A stretch of 64,000 nt of DNA from Sphingomonadaceae bacterium (GCA_025359425.1 JANYGC010000055.1:48608-112607), one strand, 5' to 3'. Positions 16,585 through 26,176 are shown, numbered from the stretch's first letter. The notes: generated by a model not told the origin, from the letters alone. Numbers and translations: made by a program.

Positions 16585-18399
16585 ATGGACCGTCGGCACT
16601 TCATCGCAGCAGCAGGCGCCGCCGCCACGGCCTTCGCGGCAGAACCGCTGTGGGCCAAAGTCGCCGCGCCCAATCCCGACAAGGCGCTGCTGAGCCTGCT
16701 CGATGCGATGTTCAACGACGGGATCGCGCGCTCGCCCGAATTCGCCACCTCGCTCGGGCTCGACAAGGGCAAGCTCGCGCCGCTGCGCGCGCAGCTTTCC
16801 CCGCCGACTGCGGCCGAGCGGAACAGGGACCTCGCACGCGCGCGGTCATTCCAGACGAGGCTCAAGGCGATCCGCACGGCTTCGCTGTCCGAGACCGGGC
16901 AGCGCTATCAGGCGCGGACCGAATATATGCTGGGCCAGCGCACGCTCGCGGCAGGCAAGTACGATATCGATTCGGTGCAAAGCCCCTACCGGCTCTATCA
17001 GCAGGGCGGCGCGTACTTCGGCATCCCCGATTTCCTCAACTCGGCGCACCCGATCAACAATGCCGCCGACTGCGAGGCGTATCTATCGCGCGTTGCGGCC
17101 TTTGCCCGGGTGCTGGATCAGGATACCGTCGGCCAGCGGGCCGAAGCCGCGCGCGGGCTGGTCGCGCCGGGCTGGTCGATCGACCTGACGCTCGGCCAGA
17201 TGCACAAGTTGCGCGATGTGGCAGCGGCGCAGAACACGCTGGTCCAGTCGATCGCCAGCCGCGCCAAGGCCAAGGGCATCGCGGGTGACTGGGCCGGCCG
17301 CGCCGCCAAACTGGTGCAGGCGGCGGTCTATCCCGCGCTCGACCGGCAGATTGCCCTAATGACCGATTTGCGCGGCAAGACCGCGGCGGGCGACGGCGCA
17401 TGGCGGATCAAGCGCGGCGACGAGATTTATGCCGATGCGCTGGCGCAAGCGACCACCACCAATCTCTCGCCCGATGAAGTCCACGCGATCGGGCTGGAAC
17501 AGGTCGCCGAAATCACCGGGAAAATCGACACAATCCTCAAGGGTGCGGGGATGACCCAAGGCACCGTGGGTGAGCGCCTCACCGCGCTCAACCATCAGCC
17601 CGACCAGCTGTTTGCCGATAGCGATGATGGCCGCACGGCGTTGATCGCCAGCCTTAACGCCGGGATGGCTGATATGCGCGCGCGGCTGCCCCGGGCATTT
17701 GCCGATATCCCGCAGCAGCCGCTCGAAATCCGCCGCGTGCCGGTGGAGATTCAGGACGGCGCATCGAACGGCTATTACAATTCCGCCGCGCTCGATGGCA
17801 GCCGCCCGGCGATTTACTGGATCAACCTCAAGTCGGTGGGCGATTGGCCGAAATACTCGCTGCCCGCGCTGACTTATCACGAAGGCGTGCCGGGGCATCA
17901 CTTGCAGGGCGGCTACGCACAGGAATCGGGCGAACTGCCGATGCTGCTGCGGAACAATTTCATCTCGAGCTACGGTGAAGGCTGGGCACTTTATGCCGAG
18001 CAACTGGCTGACGAATTGGGCGCGTACCAGGGGCTGGAACGCGCGGGCTACCTGCAAAGCTTCCTGTTCCGCGCCTCGCGGCTGGTGATTGACACCGGGC
18101 TGCACCACAAGCGCTGGACCCGCGAGCAGGCGACCGATTACATGGTCGCCACCACCGGCTTTGCCCGCGCCCGCAGCCAGCGCGAGGTCGAGCGCTATTG
18201 CACCCTGATCGGGCAGGCCTGCAGCTACAAGATCGGCCACACCGCCTGGGTCAAAAACCGCGCCCGCGCGCAGGCTGCTTTGGGCGACAAGTTTAGCATG
18301 CAGTGGTTCCACGAAGTCCTGAAGGACGGGGTAATGCCGCTGTCGATGCTCGAAGCACGGATTGACCAACGGGTGAAGGAGCGGTTGGGGCAGGGGTAG
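16585..18399 (+). CDS. DUF885 family metallopeptidase-like protein, exported
   Basis: The 604-residue protein starts MDRRHFIAAAGAAATAFAAE, a Tat- or Sec-type signal with paired Arg. The mature part is largely helical and carries the family hallmark YHEGVPGHHLQ (about residue 430) plus SSYGEGWALYAEQLADELG, which supply the HExxH-like zinc ligands and a downstream Glu. DUF885 proteins are thermolysin-like carboxypeptidase relatives of unclear substrate. Length is normal. GGGGAG lies 7 bases before the ATG. A palindromic repeat follows the stop. Confidence 0.9.
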   Translation: MDRRHFIAAAGAAATAFAAEPLWAKVAAPNPDKALLSLLDAMFNDGIARSPEFATSLGLDKGKLAPLRAQLSPPTAAERNRDLARARSFQTRLKAIRTASLSETGQRYQARTEYMLGQRTLAAGKYDIDSVQSPYRLYQQGGAYFGIPDFLNSAHPINNAADCEAYLSRVAAFARVLDQDTVGQRAEAARGLVAPGWSIDLTLGQMHKLRDVAAAQNTLVQSIASRAKAKGIAGDWAGRAAKLVQAAVYPALDRQIALMTDLRGKTAAGDGAWRIKRGDEIYADALAQATTTNLSPDEVHAIGLEQVAEITGKIDTILKGAGMTQGTVGERLTALNHQPDQLFADSDDGRTALIASLNAGMADMRARLPRAFADIPQQPLEIRRVPVEIQDGASNGYYNSAALDGSRPAIYWINLKSVGDWPKYSLPALTYHEGVPGHHLQGGYAQESGELPMLLRNNFISSYGEGWALYAEQLADELGAYQGLERAGYLQSFLFRASRLVIDTGLHHKRWTREQATDYMVATTGFARARSQREVERYCTLIGQACSYKIGHTAWVKNRARAQAALGDKFSMQWFHEVLKDGVMPLSMLEARIDQRVKERLGQG

Positions 18400-18406
18400 A
18401 GTTTTA

Positions 18407-18489
18407 CCCCTCCGACCCGCACTTCGCGCGCGCCACCTCCCCATCAACTTGCGATGGGGAGGTGGCAGCCGGAACGGCTGACGGAGGGG
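18407..18489. repeat. Palindromic repeat element (family A)
   Basis: The 83-bp element has ends CCCCTCCG and CGGAGGGG and the core GCCACCTCCCC/GGGGAGGTGGC, the same plan as the elements at 6566-6711 and 7073-7137. It lies between convergent genes, 4 bases from the stop of the ABC-F gene, and may also act as a terminator. Confidence 0.88.
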
Positions 18490-18493
18490 TTTT

Positions 18494-20281
18494 TTACCCC
18501 TCGACCATTTCCGCCAGCTCCAGCCAGCGCTCCTCGGCCGCATCCTTCTCGGCGCGCGCGTTCTCAATCGCCTTGGTCAGCGCGGCAAACTTGGCCGGAT
18601 CGCGAGTGTATAACGCAGGATCGGCCAGCGCCGCTTCGTCGCGCGCAATCTGTGCGAGCAGGGCGTCGATGCGGTTGGGAAGCAGCTCGTAATCGCGCTG
18701 GTCCTTGTAGGTCAGCTTGACCTTTTGTGGCGCTGACGTGGGTGGAGCCGGTGCCGATACCGGACTGGTCCGCGCCGCTTTAGTCGCCGCATTGCGCTGG
18801 GTGCGCTGCTTTTCCCAGTCCTCATACCCGCCCGCGACGACATCGACCTTGCCCGAACCGTCGAGCCCCAGCGTAATCGTTACCGTCCGATCGAGAAAGT
18901 CGCGGTCGTGGCTGACGATCAGCACGGTGCCGTCATAATCGGCGATCACTTCCTGGAGCAGGTCGAGCGTTTCGAGGTCGAGGTCGTTGGTTGGCTCATC
19001 GAGCACCAGCAGGTTGGACAGCCGCGCAAATTCGCGCGCCAGCAGCAACCGTGAACGCTCGCCGCCCGAGAGCGTGCCGATCTTGGCATCGACCAGCCCG
19101 GGTTCGAACAGGAAGTCCTTGAGATAGCCCTGGATGTGCTTGCGCGTGCCCCGCACGTCGATCCAGTCGCCGCCTTCGGCGAGCACATCGCGCACGCTCT
19201 TGGTGGGGCTCATCAGGCTGCGCTGCTGGTCGATCACCACGCCGTCGAGAGTCTTGGCCAGCGTGACGGTGCCGCTGTCGGGCTGCAATTCGCCGGTCAG
19301 CAGCTTCAGGAGCGTCGTCTTGCCCGCGCCGTTCGCGCCGACCACCCCGATCCGGTCGCCGCGGGTGATCCGCAGGGTGAAGTCCTTGATGATCGTGCGC
19401 TCACCGAATTTCTTGGCGACCTTGTCGGCAACGATCACCGCTTTGGTTTTCACATCGTCGGTGCCCAGCGCGATCTTGGCCGCGCCTTGCGGGCCCAGCA
19501 TCGCGGCGCGTTGCGCGCGCATTTCCCACAGCTTGGACAGCCGCCCCTGATTGCGCTTGCGCCGGGCGGTGACCCCGCGTTCGAGCCAGTGCGCTTCGAG
19601 CTTCAACTTCGCGTCAAGCTTGTCGGCGGCGCGGGCTTCCTCGGCGTAGATCGCCTCCATCCATTGTTCGTAACCGCCGAACCCGATATCCTTGCGTCGC
19701 AGTGCCCCGCGATCGAGCCACAGCGTGGCGTTGGTCAGCCGCTTGAGGAAGGTCCGGTCATGGCTGATCGCGACAAACGCGCCTTTGTAGCGGCTCAGCC
19801 AGTCTTCCAGCCAGTCGATCGCGGCCAGATCGAGGTGGTTGGTCGGTTCGTCGAGCAGCAGCAGGTCGGGCTGCGACGCCAGCGCGCGAGCCAGCGCGGC
19901 GCGGCGGCGCTCCCCGCCCGACGCGCTTTCCGCCGACCGGCTGAGATCGATCCCGAGCTGCCCCGCAATCGCCTCGACCTCGTGGCGCGGCGGCGGGTCC
20001 TTGCCGTGCAGCGCGAAGTCCATCAGCGTGGCGTAACCGGTGAAAAACGGATCCTGCTCGAGCATCACGATCCGCGTTCCCGGCTGGACGGAACGGCGGC
20101 CGCGGTCGGCCTCGACTTCGCCCGCAATCAGCTTCAGCAGTGTGGTCTTGCCCGCGCCGTTGCGCCCGATCAGCGCGAGCCGGTCACGCGGGCCGATCGC
20201 CAGGTCAAGCTCGCGGAACAGCCAGCCCGAACCCTGAATCAGGCCCAGGTCTTCCCAGGAGAGGATCGGTGCGGCGGCCAT
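18494..20281 (-). CDS. ABC-F family ATPase, Uup-like
   Basis: The 595-residue protein has two ABC ATPase domains in tandem and no membrane helix. Walker A motifs are GRNGAGKTTLLKL and GANGAGKTTLLKL; signature motifs are SASGGERRRAAL and LSGGERSRLLLA; Walker B segments are LLLLDEPTNHLDL and LLVLDEPTNDLDL. The C-terminal coiled coil (from TYKDQRDYELLPNRID to the end) is typical of Uup, which acts on DNA or ribosome-associated processes. ABC-F proteins work on the ribosome or on nucleic acids in the cytoplasm. I chose ATG 20281 (MAAAPILSWEDLGL); an upstream start would add about 13 residues. It is divergent from the aminotransferase gene. Confidence 0.92.
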   Translation of the reverse strand: MAAAPILSWEDLGLIQGSGWLFRELDLAIGPRDRLALIGRNGAGKTTLLKLIAGEVEADRGRRSVQPGTRIVMLEQDPFFTGYATLMDFALHGKDPPPRHEVEAIAGQLGIDLSRSAESASGGERRRAALARALASQPDLLLLDEPTNHLDLAAIDWLEDWLSRYKGAFVAISHDRTFLKRLTNATLWLDRGALRRKDIGFGGYEQWMEAIYAEEARAADKLDAKLKLEAHWLERGVTARRKRNQGRLSKLWEMRAQRAAMLGPQGAAKIALGTDDVKTKAVIVADKVAKKFGERTIIKDFTLRITRGDRIGVVGANGAGKTTLLKLLTGELQPDSGTVTLAKTLDGVVIDQQRSLMSPTKSVRDVLAEGGDWIDVRGTRKHIQGYLKDFLFEPGLVDAKIGTLSGGERSRLLLAREFARLSNLLVLDEPTNDLDLETLDLLQEVIADYDGTVLIVSHDRDFLDRTVTITLGLDGSGKVDVVAGGYEDWEKQRTQRNAATKAARTSPVSAPAPPTSAPQKVKLTYKDQRDYELLPNRIDALLAQIARDEAALADPALYTRDPAKFAALTKAIENARAEKDAAEERWLELAEMVEG

Positions 20282-20349
20282 GTCCGGGCGGCACCTAGGG
20301 GCAGCAAGGTGCGTTGACAAGCCGCGCCGGGAAACCGAGAGATGCCGCC

Positions 20350-21192
20350 ATGCGCACAGTCTATCTCAACGGCCAGTTCATCCCCGAAACCGAAGCCAAG
20401 GTCTCGATCTTCGATCGCGGGCTCAATTTCGGGCAGGGGGTTTATGAGGTTTCGCCGGTGATCGATGGCAAGTTTCGCAACTGGCCGCATCACGCGGCGC
20501 GGCTGGAGCGCTCGAAAGCGCTCGCGCGGATTGCCGACGATACCGATTGGCCGGCGGTGCTGACCGAATTGATCGCACGCAATGGGCTGAACGAAGGGCG
20601 GGCTTGCCTGCAGCTCACCGGGGGCGAGGCCACCGACCGGGCGTTCCCGTTGCCCGATCCGGCCATCCCGGCAACGCGCTTCGCCTTCACCCAGGCCGAC
20701 GATCTGCTGGTCAATCCGTGGGGCAAAAATGGCCTGCGGATCGTGCTGCGGCCCGATCTGCGCTGGCAGTTGCGCTCTGCCAAGACGACCCAATTGCTCT
20801 ATGCCGTGATGATGAAGGCCGAAGCCCGCGAAGCCGGAGCTGACGATGCCTGGCTGGTGGAAGATGGGCTCGTTACCGAGGCGACCAGTTCCAACGCCTA
20901 TATCATCGATGCGCGCGGGGTGCTGGTCTCGCATCCGGTCGATACCGGCGTCCTCCCCGGAGTGACCCGGATCTGCGTGATGGAGATCGCACGCGGCATG
21001 GGACTGCCGGTCGAAGAGCGCCCATTCACCCCGGACGAGCTGTTCGCGGCGCGCGAGGCGTTCATTTCGGGAGCCGGAACGCTGGTGCTTCCGGTAACCG
21101 CGGTTGACGGCAAACCCATCGGTAACGGCGGCCCGGGCACGATCACCAGCGAACTGCGCCAGCGCTACATTGCCTTGCTGAAGACGAGCTAA
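20350..21192 (+). CDS. D-amino-acid aminotransferase (class IV PLP enzyme)
   Basis: The 280-residue protein opens MRTVYLNGQFIPETEAKVSI then FDRGLNFGQGVYEV, the fold-type IV start. The probable catalytic lysine is in RSAKTTQLLYAVMMKAEA, and the cofactor phosphate loops TEATSSNAYII and TGVLPGVTR are present. The plan fits D-alanine aminotransferase, which makes D-glutamate or D-alanine for the wall from 2-oxo acids. Branched-chain aminotransferase and aminodeoxychorismate lyase share the fold and cannot be fully excluded. It is divergent from the ABC-F gene and reads toward the PepSY-response regulator operon. Confidence 0.85.
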   Translation: MRTVYLNGQFIPETEAKVSIFDRGLNFGQGVYEVSPVIDGKFRNWPHHAARLERSKALARIADDTDWPAVLTELIARNGLNEGRACLQLTGGEATDRAFPLPDPAIPATRFAFTQADDLLVNPWGKNGLRIVLRPDLRWQLRSAKTTQLLYAVMMKAEAREAGADDAWLVEDGLVTEATSSNAYIIDARGVLVSHPVDTGVLPGVTRICVMEIARGMGLPVEERPFTPDELFAAREAFISGAGTLVLPVTAVDGKPIGNGGPGTITSELRQRYIALLKTS

Positions 21193-21239
21193 GCCATTCA
21201 CTGGCTGTTCAATCCCGGGTGGGTAGTGCCGCAGCTGAC

Positions 21240-21533
21240 ATGAAACCGTTCCTCACCTTGCTGCTCGCGCTGGCTGTCATCCCGGCGCTCCCTGCCCACG
21301 CGGGCCCCGGCGGCGCGCAGGAAAAGGCGCGGCGCGAGCTGCGCGCGGGCAATGTCCGCTCGCTGCCCGAGATCGAACGTGCGGTGGTCCCGCAGATGCA
21401 GGGCGCGCAATATATCGGGCCCGAATACGATCCCGCTGCTTATGTGTACCGGCTCAAGTTCATCAAGGACGGCCACGTCATCTTCATCGATGTCGACGCG
21501 CGCACCGGGCAAGTCATCCGGCATTCACGTTAA
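21240..21533 (+). CDS. Small exported PepSY-like protein
   Basis: The 97-residue protein begins with a signal peptide (MKPFLTLLLALAVIPALPAHA). The mature part ends in YVYRLKFIKDGHVIFIDVDA then RTGQVIRHSR, the typical close of a PepSY domain. Small periplasmic PepSY proteins often accompany OmpR/HisK pairs, where they may tune the sensor. It lies 97 bases before the response regulator on the same strand. The exact function is unknown. Confidence 0.82.
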   Translation: MKPFLTLLLALAVIPALPAHAGPGGAQEKARRELRAGNVRSLPEIERAVVPQMQGAQYIGPEYDPAAYVYRLKFIKDGHVIFIDVDARTGQVIRHSR

Positions 21534-21630
21534 TTCGCCGCCTTCGCGGCTGGGGCACGTTGGGCCGTTGCCTTGACGGTTTGAGCTGCAAGCCCCATCT
21601 GACGGGCAGACACTTCTGGGGAACCCCGCA

Positions 21631-22308
21631 ATGCGTATCCTGATCGTCGAGGACGAACCAACCCTCGGCAAGCAACTGAAAACCACGCTCGAAGCCAACG
21701 GCTACGCCGTCGATCTGTCGGTCGATGGCGAGGACGGGCACTTCATGGGCTCGACCGAAGAATACGACGCGGTGATCCTCGACCTCGGCCTGCCCGAGAT
21801 CGACGGGCTGACCGTGCTGGGTATGTGGCGCAAGGAAGGCCGCAAGTTCCCGGTGCTGGTGCTGACCGCGCGCGATAGCTGGTCGGACAAGGTCGCCGGG
21901 CTCGATGCCGGGGCCGACGATTACCTCGCCAAGCCGTTCCAGACCGAGGAACTGATCGCCCGCCTGCGCGCGCTGATCCGCCGCGCCTCGGGCAATACCA
22001 GCAGCGAACTGATCGCGGGCGACGTGCGGCTCGATACCCGTTCGGGCCGCGTGACGCTCGCCGGAGAGCCGGTCAAGCTGACCGCGCAGGAATACAAGCT
22101 GCTGTCCTACCTGCTCCACCACAAGGGCAAGGTGGTCAGCCGGACCGAGCTGATCGAACATATCTATGACCAGGACTTCGACCGCGATTCCAACACCATC
22201 GAAGTGTTCGTCACCCGCATCCGCAAGAAGCTCGGCGCCGACGTGATCACCACGATCCGCGGCCTGGGCTACAGCCTCGACGATCCGGCGCTGCCCGGAC
22301 GCGGTTAA
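21631..22308 (+). CDS. OmpR-family response regulator
   Basis: The 225-residue protein has a receiver domain (residues 1-115) beginning MRILIVEDEPTLGKQ, with the phospho-acceptor Asp in AVILDLGLPEIDG, the conserved Thr/Ala region VLVLTARDSW and Lys in DDYLAKPF. A winged-helix DNA-binding domain follows (VKLTAQEYKLLSYLLHHKGK, then VFVTRIRKKLG). It is transcribed with the sensor kinase 8 bases downstream and the PepSY protein upstream. The layout resembles PhoP- and QseB-type systems. The signal is unknown. Confidence 0.95.
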   Translation: MRILIVEDEPTLGKQLKTTLEANGYAVDLSVDGEDGHFMGSTEEYDAVILDLGLPEIDGLTVLGMWRKEGRKFPVLVLTARDSWSDKVAGLDAGADDYLAKPFQTEELIARLRALIRRASGNTSSELIAGDVRLDTRSGRVTLAGEPVKLTAQEYKLLSYLLHHKGKVVSRTELIEHIYDQDFDRDSNTIEVFVTRIRKKLGADVITTIRGLGYSLDDPALPGRG

Positions 22309-22316
22309 GGCCTTTC

Positions 22317-23693
22317 GTGACGGCCGACCAACCGCCCAGCATCCCGCACACCGGCTCGCTGTCGCGCCGGATGATGCTGATCGCGGCGGGCTGGATTTCG
22401 GTCCTGCTGCTCGGTGGCGGGCTCGCGCTCGACCAGACCCTGACCGGGCTGATCACCCGCAATTTCGATGCTCAGCTGTCGTACCTACTCAACGGCATGA
22501 TCGCCTCGGCCGAAGTCGGCACCGATGGCGAGGTGTTTTTCAACCGCGCGCTCGGCGATCAGCGGCTGCTTGAGCCCAACAGCGGGCTCTATTGGCAGAT
22601 CCGCGGGGCGGGGCATGACGATTTCCCGTCGCGCTCGCTGTGGGACCGCTCGCTCGCGGTGCGTACCGATCACCTCGACAAGGAACAGCACGCTTACGAT
22701 TCCAGGCAATTCCCGGCCGAACCGCTGCGCGTGATCGAACGCTCGGTCACCCTGCCGGGCAGCCCGACCGTGTGGTGGTTCACAGTGGCCGAGCGCAAGA
22801 GCAACCTCGACGAGCAGACCAACCGGGTGCGCCGCATTCTCTATCGCAGCTTTGCCGTGCTCGGGCTGGGTCTGCTGGTCATGACGCTGCTGCAGACCTG
22901 GTACGGGCTTGGTCCGTTGCGCAAGGTGCGCCGCGCCATCCAGCGGATGCGCAGCACCGGCACCAACCGCGTGACCGAACCTTTGCCGCTCGAGGTCCAG
23001 CCGCTGGTGCAGGAACTCAACGCCTTGCTGGCGCATTCGGAGCGGCAGGCCGAGCAGGCGCGGACGCACGCGGGCAACCTGGCGCACGCGCTCAAGACCC
23101 CGCTGACCGTGGTGATGAATGCCGCGACCGCGCACGCCGATGATCTGCCCGAGACGGTGATCCGCGAGGCCGCAGTGATGCGCCGCCAGGTCGATCACCA
23201 CCTCGCCCGCGCCCGCGCGGTTGGCCGCCGCGCGGCGGGCCAGGCCCGCGCCAACGTCAGCGAAAGCGTCGAGGCGGTGCTGCGCGCGGTGACCCGGCTC
23301 TATGAGAACGCGCGTTTCGATCTCGACGGCAGCCGCACCGCGATGGTCGCAATCGAACGCCAGGACCTTGACGAAGTGCTTGGCAACATGATCGAGAACG
23401 CAGCCAAATACGGCGGCGGTAGCGTCTTCGTGACGATTGATGCGGTGCCGGGTTCCGAGCAATGTGAAATCTGGGTCGAAGACGATGGCGCTGGGATCCC
23501 CGAAGAAGAACGCACCCGCATTTTCGACCGCGGCGCGCGGCTCGATACCGGCAAGCCGGGCACCGGGCTGGGCCTCGCCATTGTCCGCGATGTGGCCGAA
23601 ATCTATGGCGGCGGGGTCGAACTGGCCGAGAGCGAGGACCTGGGTGGGCTGCTGGTCAAACTGCGGCTGCCGCGGGTTGAGGCAAGGAACTAG
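22317..23693 (+). CDS. Membrane sensor histidine kinase
   Basis: The 458-residue protein has two transmembrane helices (about residues 20-42 and 178-200) around a periplasmic sensor, then a HAMP-like linker, an H-box HALKTPLTVVMNAA of the PhoQ type, an N-box NMIENAAKYGG, a G1-box DDGAGIP and a G2-box GTGLGLAIV. All catalytic boxes look intact. GTG 22317 has AAGG 6 bases upstream and lies 8 bases after the response regulator stop. It phosphorylates that regulator. Its end overlaps the convergent asparagine synthetase gene by 4 bases. Confidence 0.95.
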   Translation: MTADQPPSIPHTGSLSRRMMLIAAGWISVLLLGGGLALDQTLTGLITRNFDAQLSYLLNGMIASAEVGTDGEVFFNRALGDQRLLEPNSGLYWQIRGAGHDDFPSRSLWDRSLAVRTDHLDKEQHAYDSRQFPAEPLRVIERSVTLPGSPTVWWFTVAERKSNLDEQTNRVRRILYRSFAVLGLGLLVMTLLQTWYGLGPLRKVRRAIQRMRSTGTNRVTEPLPLEVQPLVQELNALLAHSERQAEQARTHAGNLAHALKTPLTVVMNAATAHADDLPETVIREAAVMRRQVDHHLARARAVGRRAAGQARANVSESVEAVLRAVTRLYENARFDLDGSRTAMVAIERQDLDEVLGNMIENAAKYGGGSVFVTIDAVPGSEQCEIWVEDDGAGIPEEERTRIFDRGARLDTGKPGTGLGLAIVRDVAEIYGGGVELAESEDLGGLLVKLRLPRVEARN

Positions 23694-25624
23694 GCGGCTA
23701 TCCCGAAGCGTTGCTGCATGACGCTGAGTGTCGCGATCCGCAGCAACAATCCCGATATCGCAGGATCTGCAACCATGTTTCCCGCTGCCAGGTTGTCAAG
23801 GAACGCCCGGGTCTTGGCTGGATCGAAAAACGGCTGATCCTCGAACTCGCGCGAGCGTATGAGATCTTCACAGCGTTGCCGCAGCGGATCCGACACCCCT
23901 TCGGTCCGCGCCAAAGGGGGCGCCATGAATGGATGTTTCTGACGCGCGTAAAGTTCGGAAGTAATGACGTCGCGCGTCGCCTCGCGCAGGATGAATTTCT
24001 CGGTAGTCTCGCGGATTTTGAAATGTATCGGTAGCCGTGCCGCAAATTCGGCGACGTGGTGATCGAGGAAGGGCACCCGCCCTTCGACCGAATGCGCCAT
24101 TTCCATCCGGTCGCCCAGCACCGTCAGGATAAAATTGACCAACATGGTGTGCTGCCATGTCATCAACCCGATATTGACTGCATCGCAGCCATCGGCCGCC
24201 CGAGCGAGGTCGAGCTCCTCGACCAGCCTGCGGTAGGGCTCATCAAGGTTCGCCCCACCAGGAAAATCGCTGCGCATCAGGTCGGTCGATCCGACGTACA
24301 TGCGCGACATTCCCTCGATCCACGACGGGCAGTGGCCGATCGCGGCATCCAGATGGCGGGTTCCCGGTGCGGGCGGCTCGACCGGGAAGAACAGCGACCG
24401 GGTCAACGGGTTGGCGGCAATCAGGGCTTCGATCGATGTCTCACGGGCTGTAGTGCTGGCATGATCGCCACCGAACAGGATATTGTCGCGGCGCTCGGGC
24501 GGATAGCCGGCCAGCATCTCATCCGCACCCTCACCGGTGAACACCACCTTGATTCCGGCGTCCCGGACCGCCTTCGACAACAGAAACTTGGCCGCCGAAT
24601 TGGCGTTGAAAATCGGCTTTTCGCCGTGCCATACGGTGTCATCGAGCGCATCTGCCATGTCGAGCGCCGAGACCGGCACTTCGACATAATTCGATCCGGT
24701 AAATGCCGCGGTCCGCTGGGCCAAGGGCGATTCATCCCAGTCGCCTTCAAATTTGATGGTGAAGGCCCGGATCGGCCGGTCAAGTTTGGCTTGCGCCAAG
24801 CCCAGCACCGCCGATGAATCCAGCCCGCCGCTCAGGTAGCAGGCCACTTCGACGTCGGCAGTCAGGCGTTCGGTGACCGCGTCGTCGAGCACCGCGCGGA
24901 ACTGCGACACCACTTCGTCTTCCGACCGAGTATCGCCGCGCAGGGCCACGGCGGTCGGATAATTCTGCGCCCAGTAACGCCGTATCTGCACCGCGCCGTT
25001 CCGGGCAATTGCAACGCAGCCAGGGGGCACCTGATGGATATCGGCAAACATCGAACTGTTGGTGCGGATGTTGGCCATATCGGCCAGCACTGCGGCATGG
25101 TCCCAGCGGGCCGGAACGCCGAGCGCCAGCAGGGCCTTGATCTCGGATGCAAACAGCACGGCACCGTTATAAACAGAATAGAATAGCGGCTTGATGCCGA
25201 ACCTGTCGCGTACCGCGATCATCTCGCCCGAACGCTTATCGGTGAGGACGGCCGCAAATTCGCCACGCAGGTGCTGCGTGAAGTCCATCCCGTATTCGTC
25301 GTACAAGTGCAGGGCAATCTCGCTGTCGGACTCGGTACTGAACCGATAGCCTTTGCCGCGCAGGTCGTCGCGAATGGCCTTGAAACCATAGAATTCGCCG
25401 TTGACCACCAGCTTGAGGTCGCCGCGCTGGTGTCCGATCGGCTGATCGCCGTTGTTGAGACCGATAATGCTCAGCCGGACATGGCCTAGCGCAGTCAAGC
25501 GATCGGAGGAAAACCAGTGGGCTGCCCCGTCAGGACCTCGATGCGAGATGGTCGCCAGGGCCGCTACCAATCGTTCGGACGTAAGCCATGGTGTCGCCAG
25601 CTGCGCCGCAATCAATCCGCACAT
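23690..25624 (-). CDS. Asparagine synthetase B-like amidotransferase
   Basis: The 644-residue protein starts MCGLIAAQLATPWLTSERLV, so Cys2 is available as the glutaminase nucleophile. It then shows SHRGPDG, VVNGEFYGF and RDRFGIKPLFYS of the class II glutaminase domain. The synthetase half has the pyrophosphate loop YLSGGLDSSAVLGLAQ near residue 265 and TGEGADEMLAGYP. It should make asparagine from aspartate, glutamine and ATP, or amidate another carboxyl group. It stands alone between a convergent kinase and an AT-rich gap. AsnB paralogues also occur in capsule and peptide-modification loci, but none is seen here. Confidence 0.9.
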   Translation of the reverse strand: MCGLIAAQLATPWLTSERLVAALATISHRGPDGAAHWFSSDRLTALGHVRLSIIGLNNGDQPIGHQRGDLKLVVNGEFYGFKAIRDDLRGKGYRFSTESDSEIALHLYDEYGMDFTQHLRGEFAAVLTDKRSGEMIAVRDRFGIKPLFYSVYNGAVLFASEIKALLALGVPARWDHAAVLADMANIRTNSSMFADIHQVPPGCVAIARNGAVQIRRYWAQNYPTAVALRGDTRSEDEVVSQFRAVLDDAVTERLTADVEVACYLSGGLDSSAVLGLAQAKLDRPIRAFTIKFEGDWDESPLAQRTAAFTGSNYVEVPVSALDMADALDDTVWHGEKPIFNANSAAKFLLSKAVRDAGIKVVFTGEGADEMLAGYPPERRDNILFGGDHASTTARETSIEALIAANPLTRSLFFPVEPPAPGTRHLDAAIGHCPSWIEGMSRMYVGSTDLMRSDFPGGANLDEPYRRLVEELDLARAADGCDAVNIGLMTWQHTMLVNFILTVLGDRMEMAHSVEGRVPFLDHHVAEFAARLPIHFKIRETTEKFILREATRDVITSELYARQKHPFMAPPLARTEGVSDPLRQRCEDLIRSREFEDQPFFDPAKTRAFLDNLAAGNMVADPAISGLLLRIATLSVMQQRFGIAA

Positions 25625-25870
25625 CGTCCTTCCCCCAGACAATCGCGGCGTGCGGTGATTTGTTGCACAGCTTAAACTGCGATTTCATATTCTAGGCCAC
25701 GTTCAGATCGCGCACAATAGCGGCAAAAATAGCAATTTTAACAGGGTCTTGGCGATCAAAAAATCCAAAGCCGAGCTGCTCTGTGTTATAAAACAAAGAT
25801 TGCGTATCGGGCCATGTAACTACCGGTTTGGATTAAAAAACAATTTGAAGAATTGGATTCCCCTGAAGAT
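25625..25870. other. AT-rich gap upstream of the asparagine synthetase gene
   Basis: About 245 bases separate asnB-like and chorismate mutase genes. The stretch is clearly richer in A and T than its flanks and carries several A/T runs. No credible gene is seen, and I looked on both strands for a short modified-peptide precursor without success. It should hold the promoter of the asparagine synthetase gene. Confidence 0.55.
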
Positions 25871-26176
25871 TTAACCTGCCGCCGCCTGTTCGTGATGCCG
25901 GATGACTTCATCGATGATGAAGCGCAGGAACTTCTCCGAAAATTCCGGATCGAGCTGGGCCTCTTCCGCCAGTTTGCGCAGCCGGGCGATCTGGCGCTCT
26001 TCGCGGCCCGGGTCCGAGGGCGGCAGCGCGTTAAGGGCCTTGTAGGTCCCGACCGCTTTGGTGATGCGGAACCGCTCGGCAAGGATGTGGATCAACGCGG
26101 CATCGATATTGTCGATGCTGGCGCGGAACCCGGCGAGGGTTTCATCGGTTTCAGGCTTGGGCGCAGTTGAAGACAT
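25871..26176 (-). CDS. Chorismate mutase (AroQ type, monofunctional)
   Basis: The 101-residue helical protein has the AroQ-class layout: FRASIDNIDAALIHILAERF, then RITKAVGTYKALNALPPSD, then REERQIARLRKLAEEA and a final helix. Conserved Arg, Lys and Glu residues of the family are in place. It converts chorismate to prephenate for phenylalanine and tyrosine. Its start at 26176 is divergent from the polyprenyl synthase across 89 bases. Confidence 0.92.
   Translation of the reverse strand: MSSTAPKPETDETLAGFRASIDNIDAALIHILAERFRITKAVGTYKALNALPPSDPGREERQIARLRKLAEEAQLDPEFSEKFLRFIIDEVIRHHEQAAAG

Noticed and set aside
25625..25870. Possible lasso- or other modified-peptide precursor next to the asparagine synthetase
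   Set aside because: Only very short frames are present; no leader/core pattern, no maturation protease and no transporter gene lie nearby.
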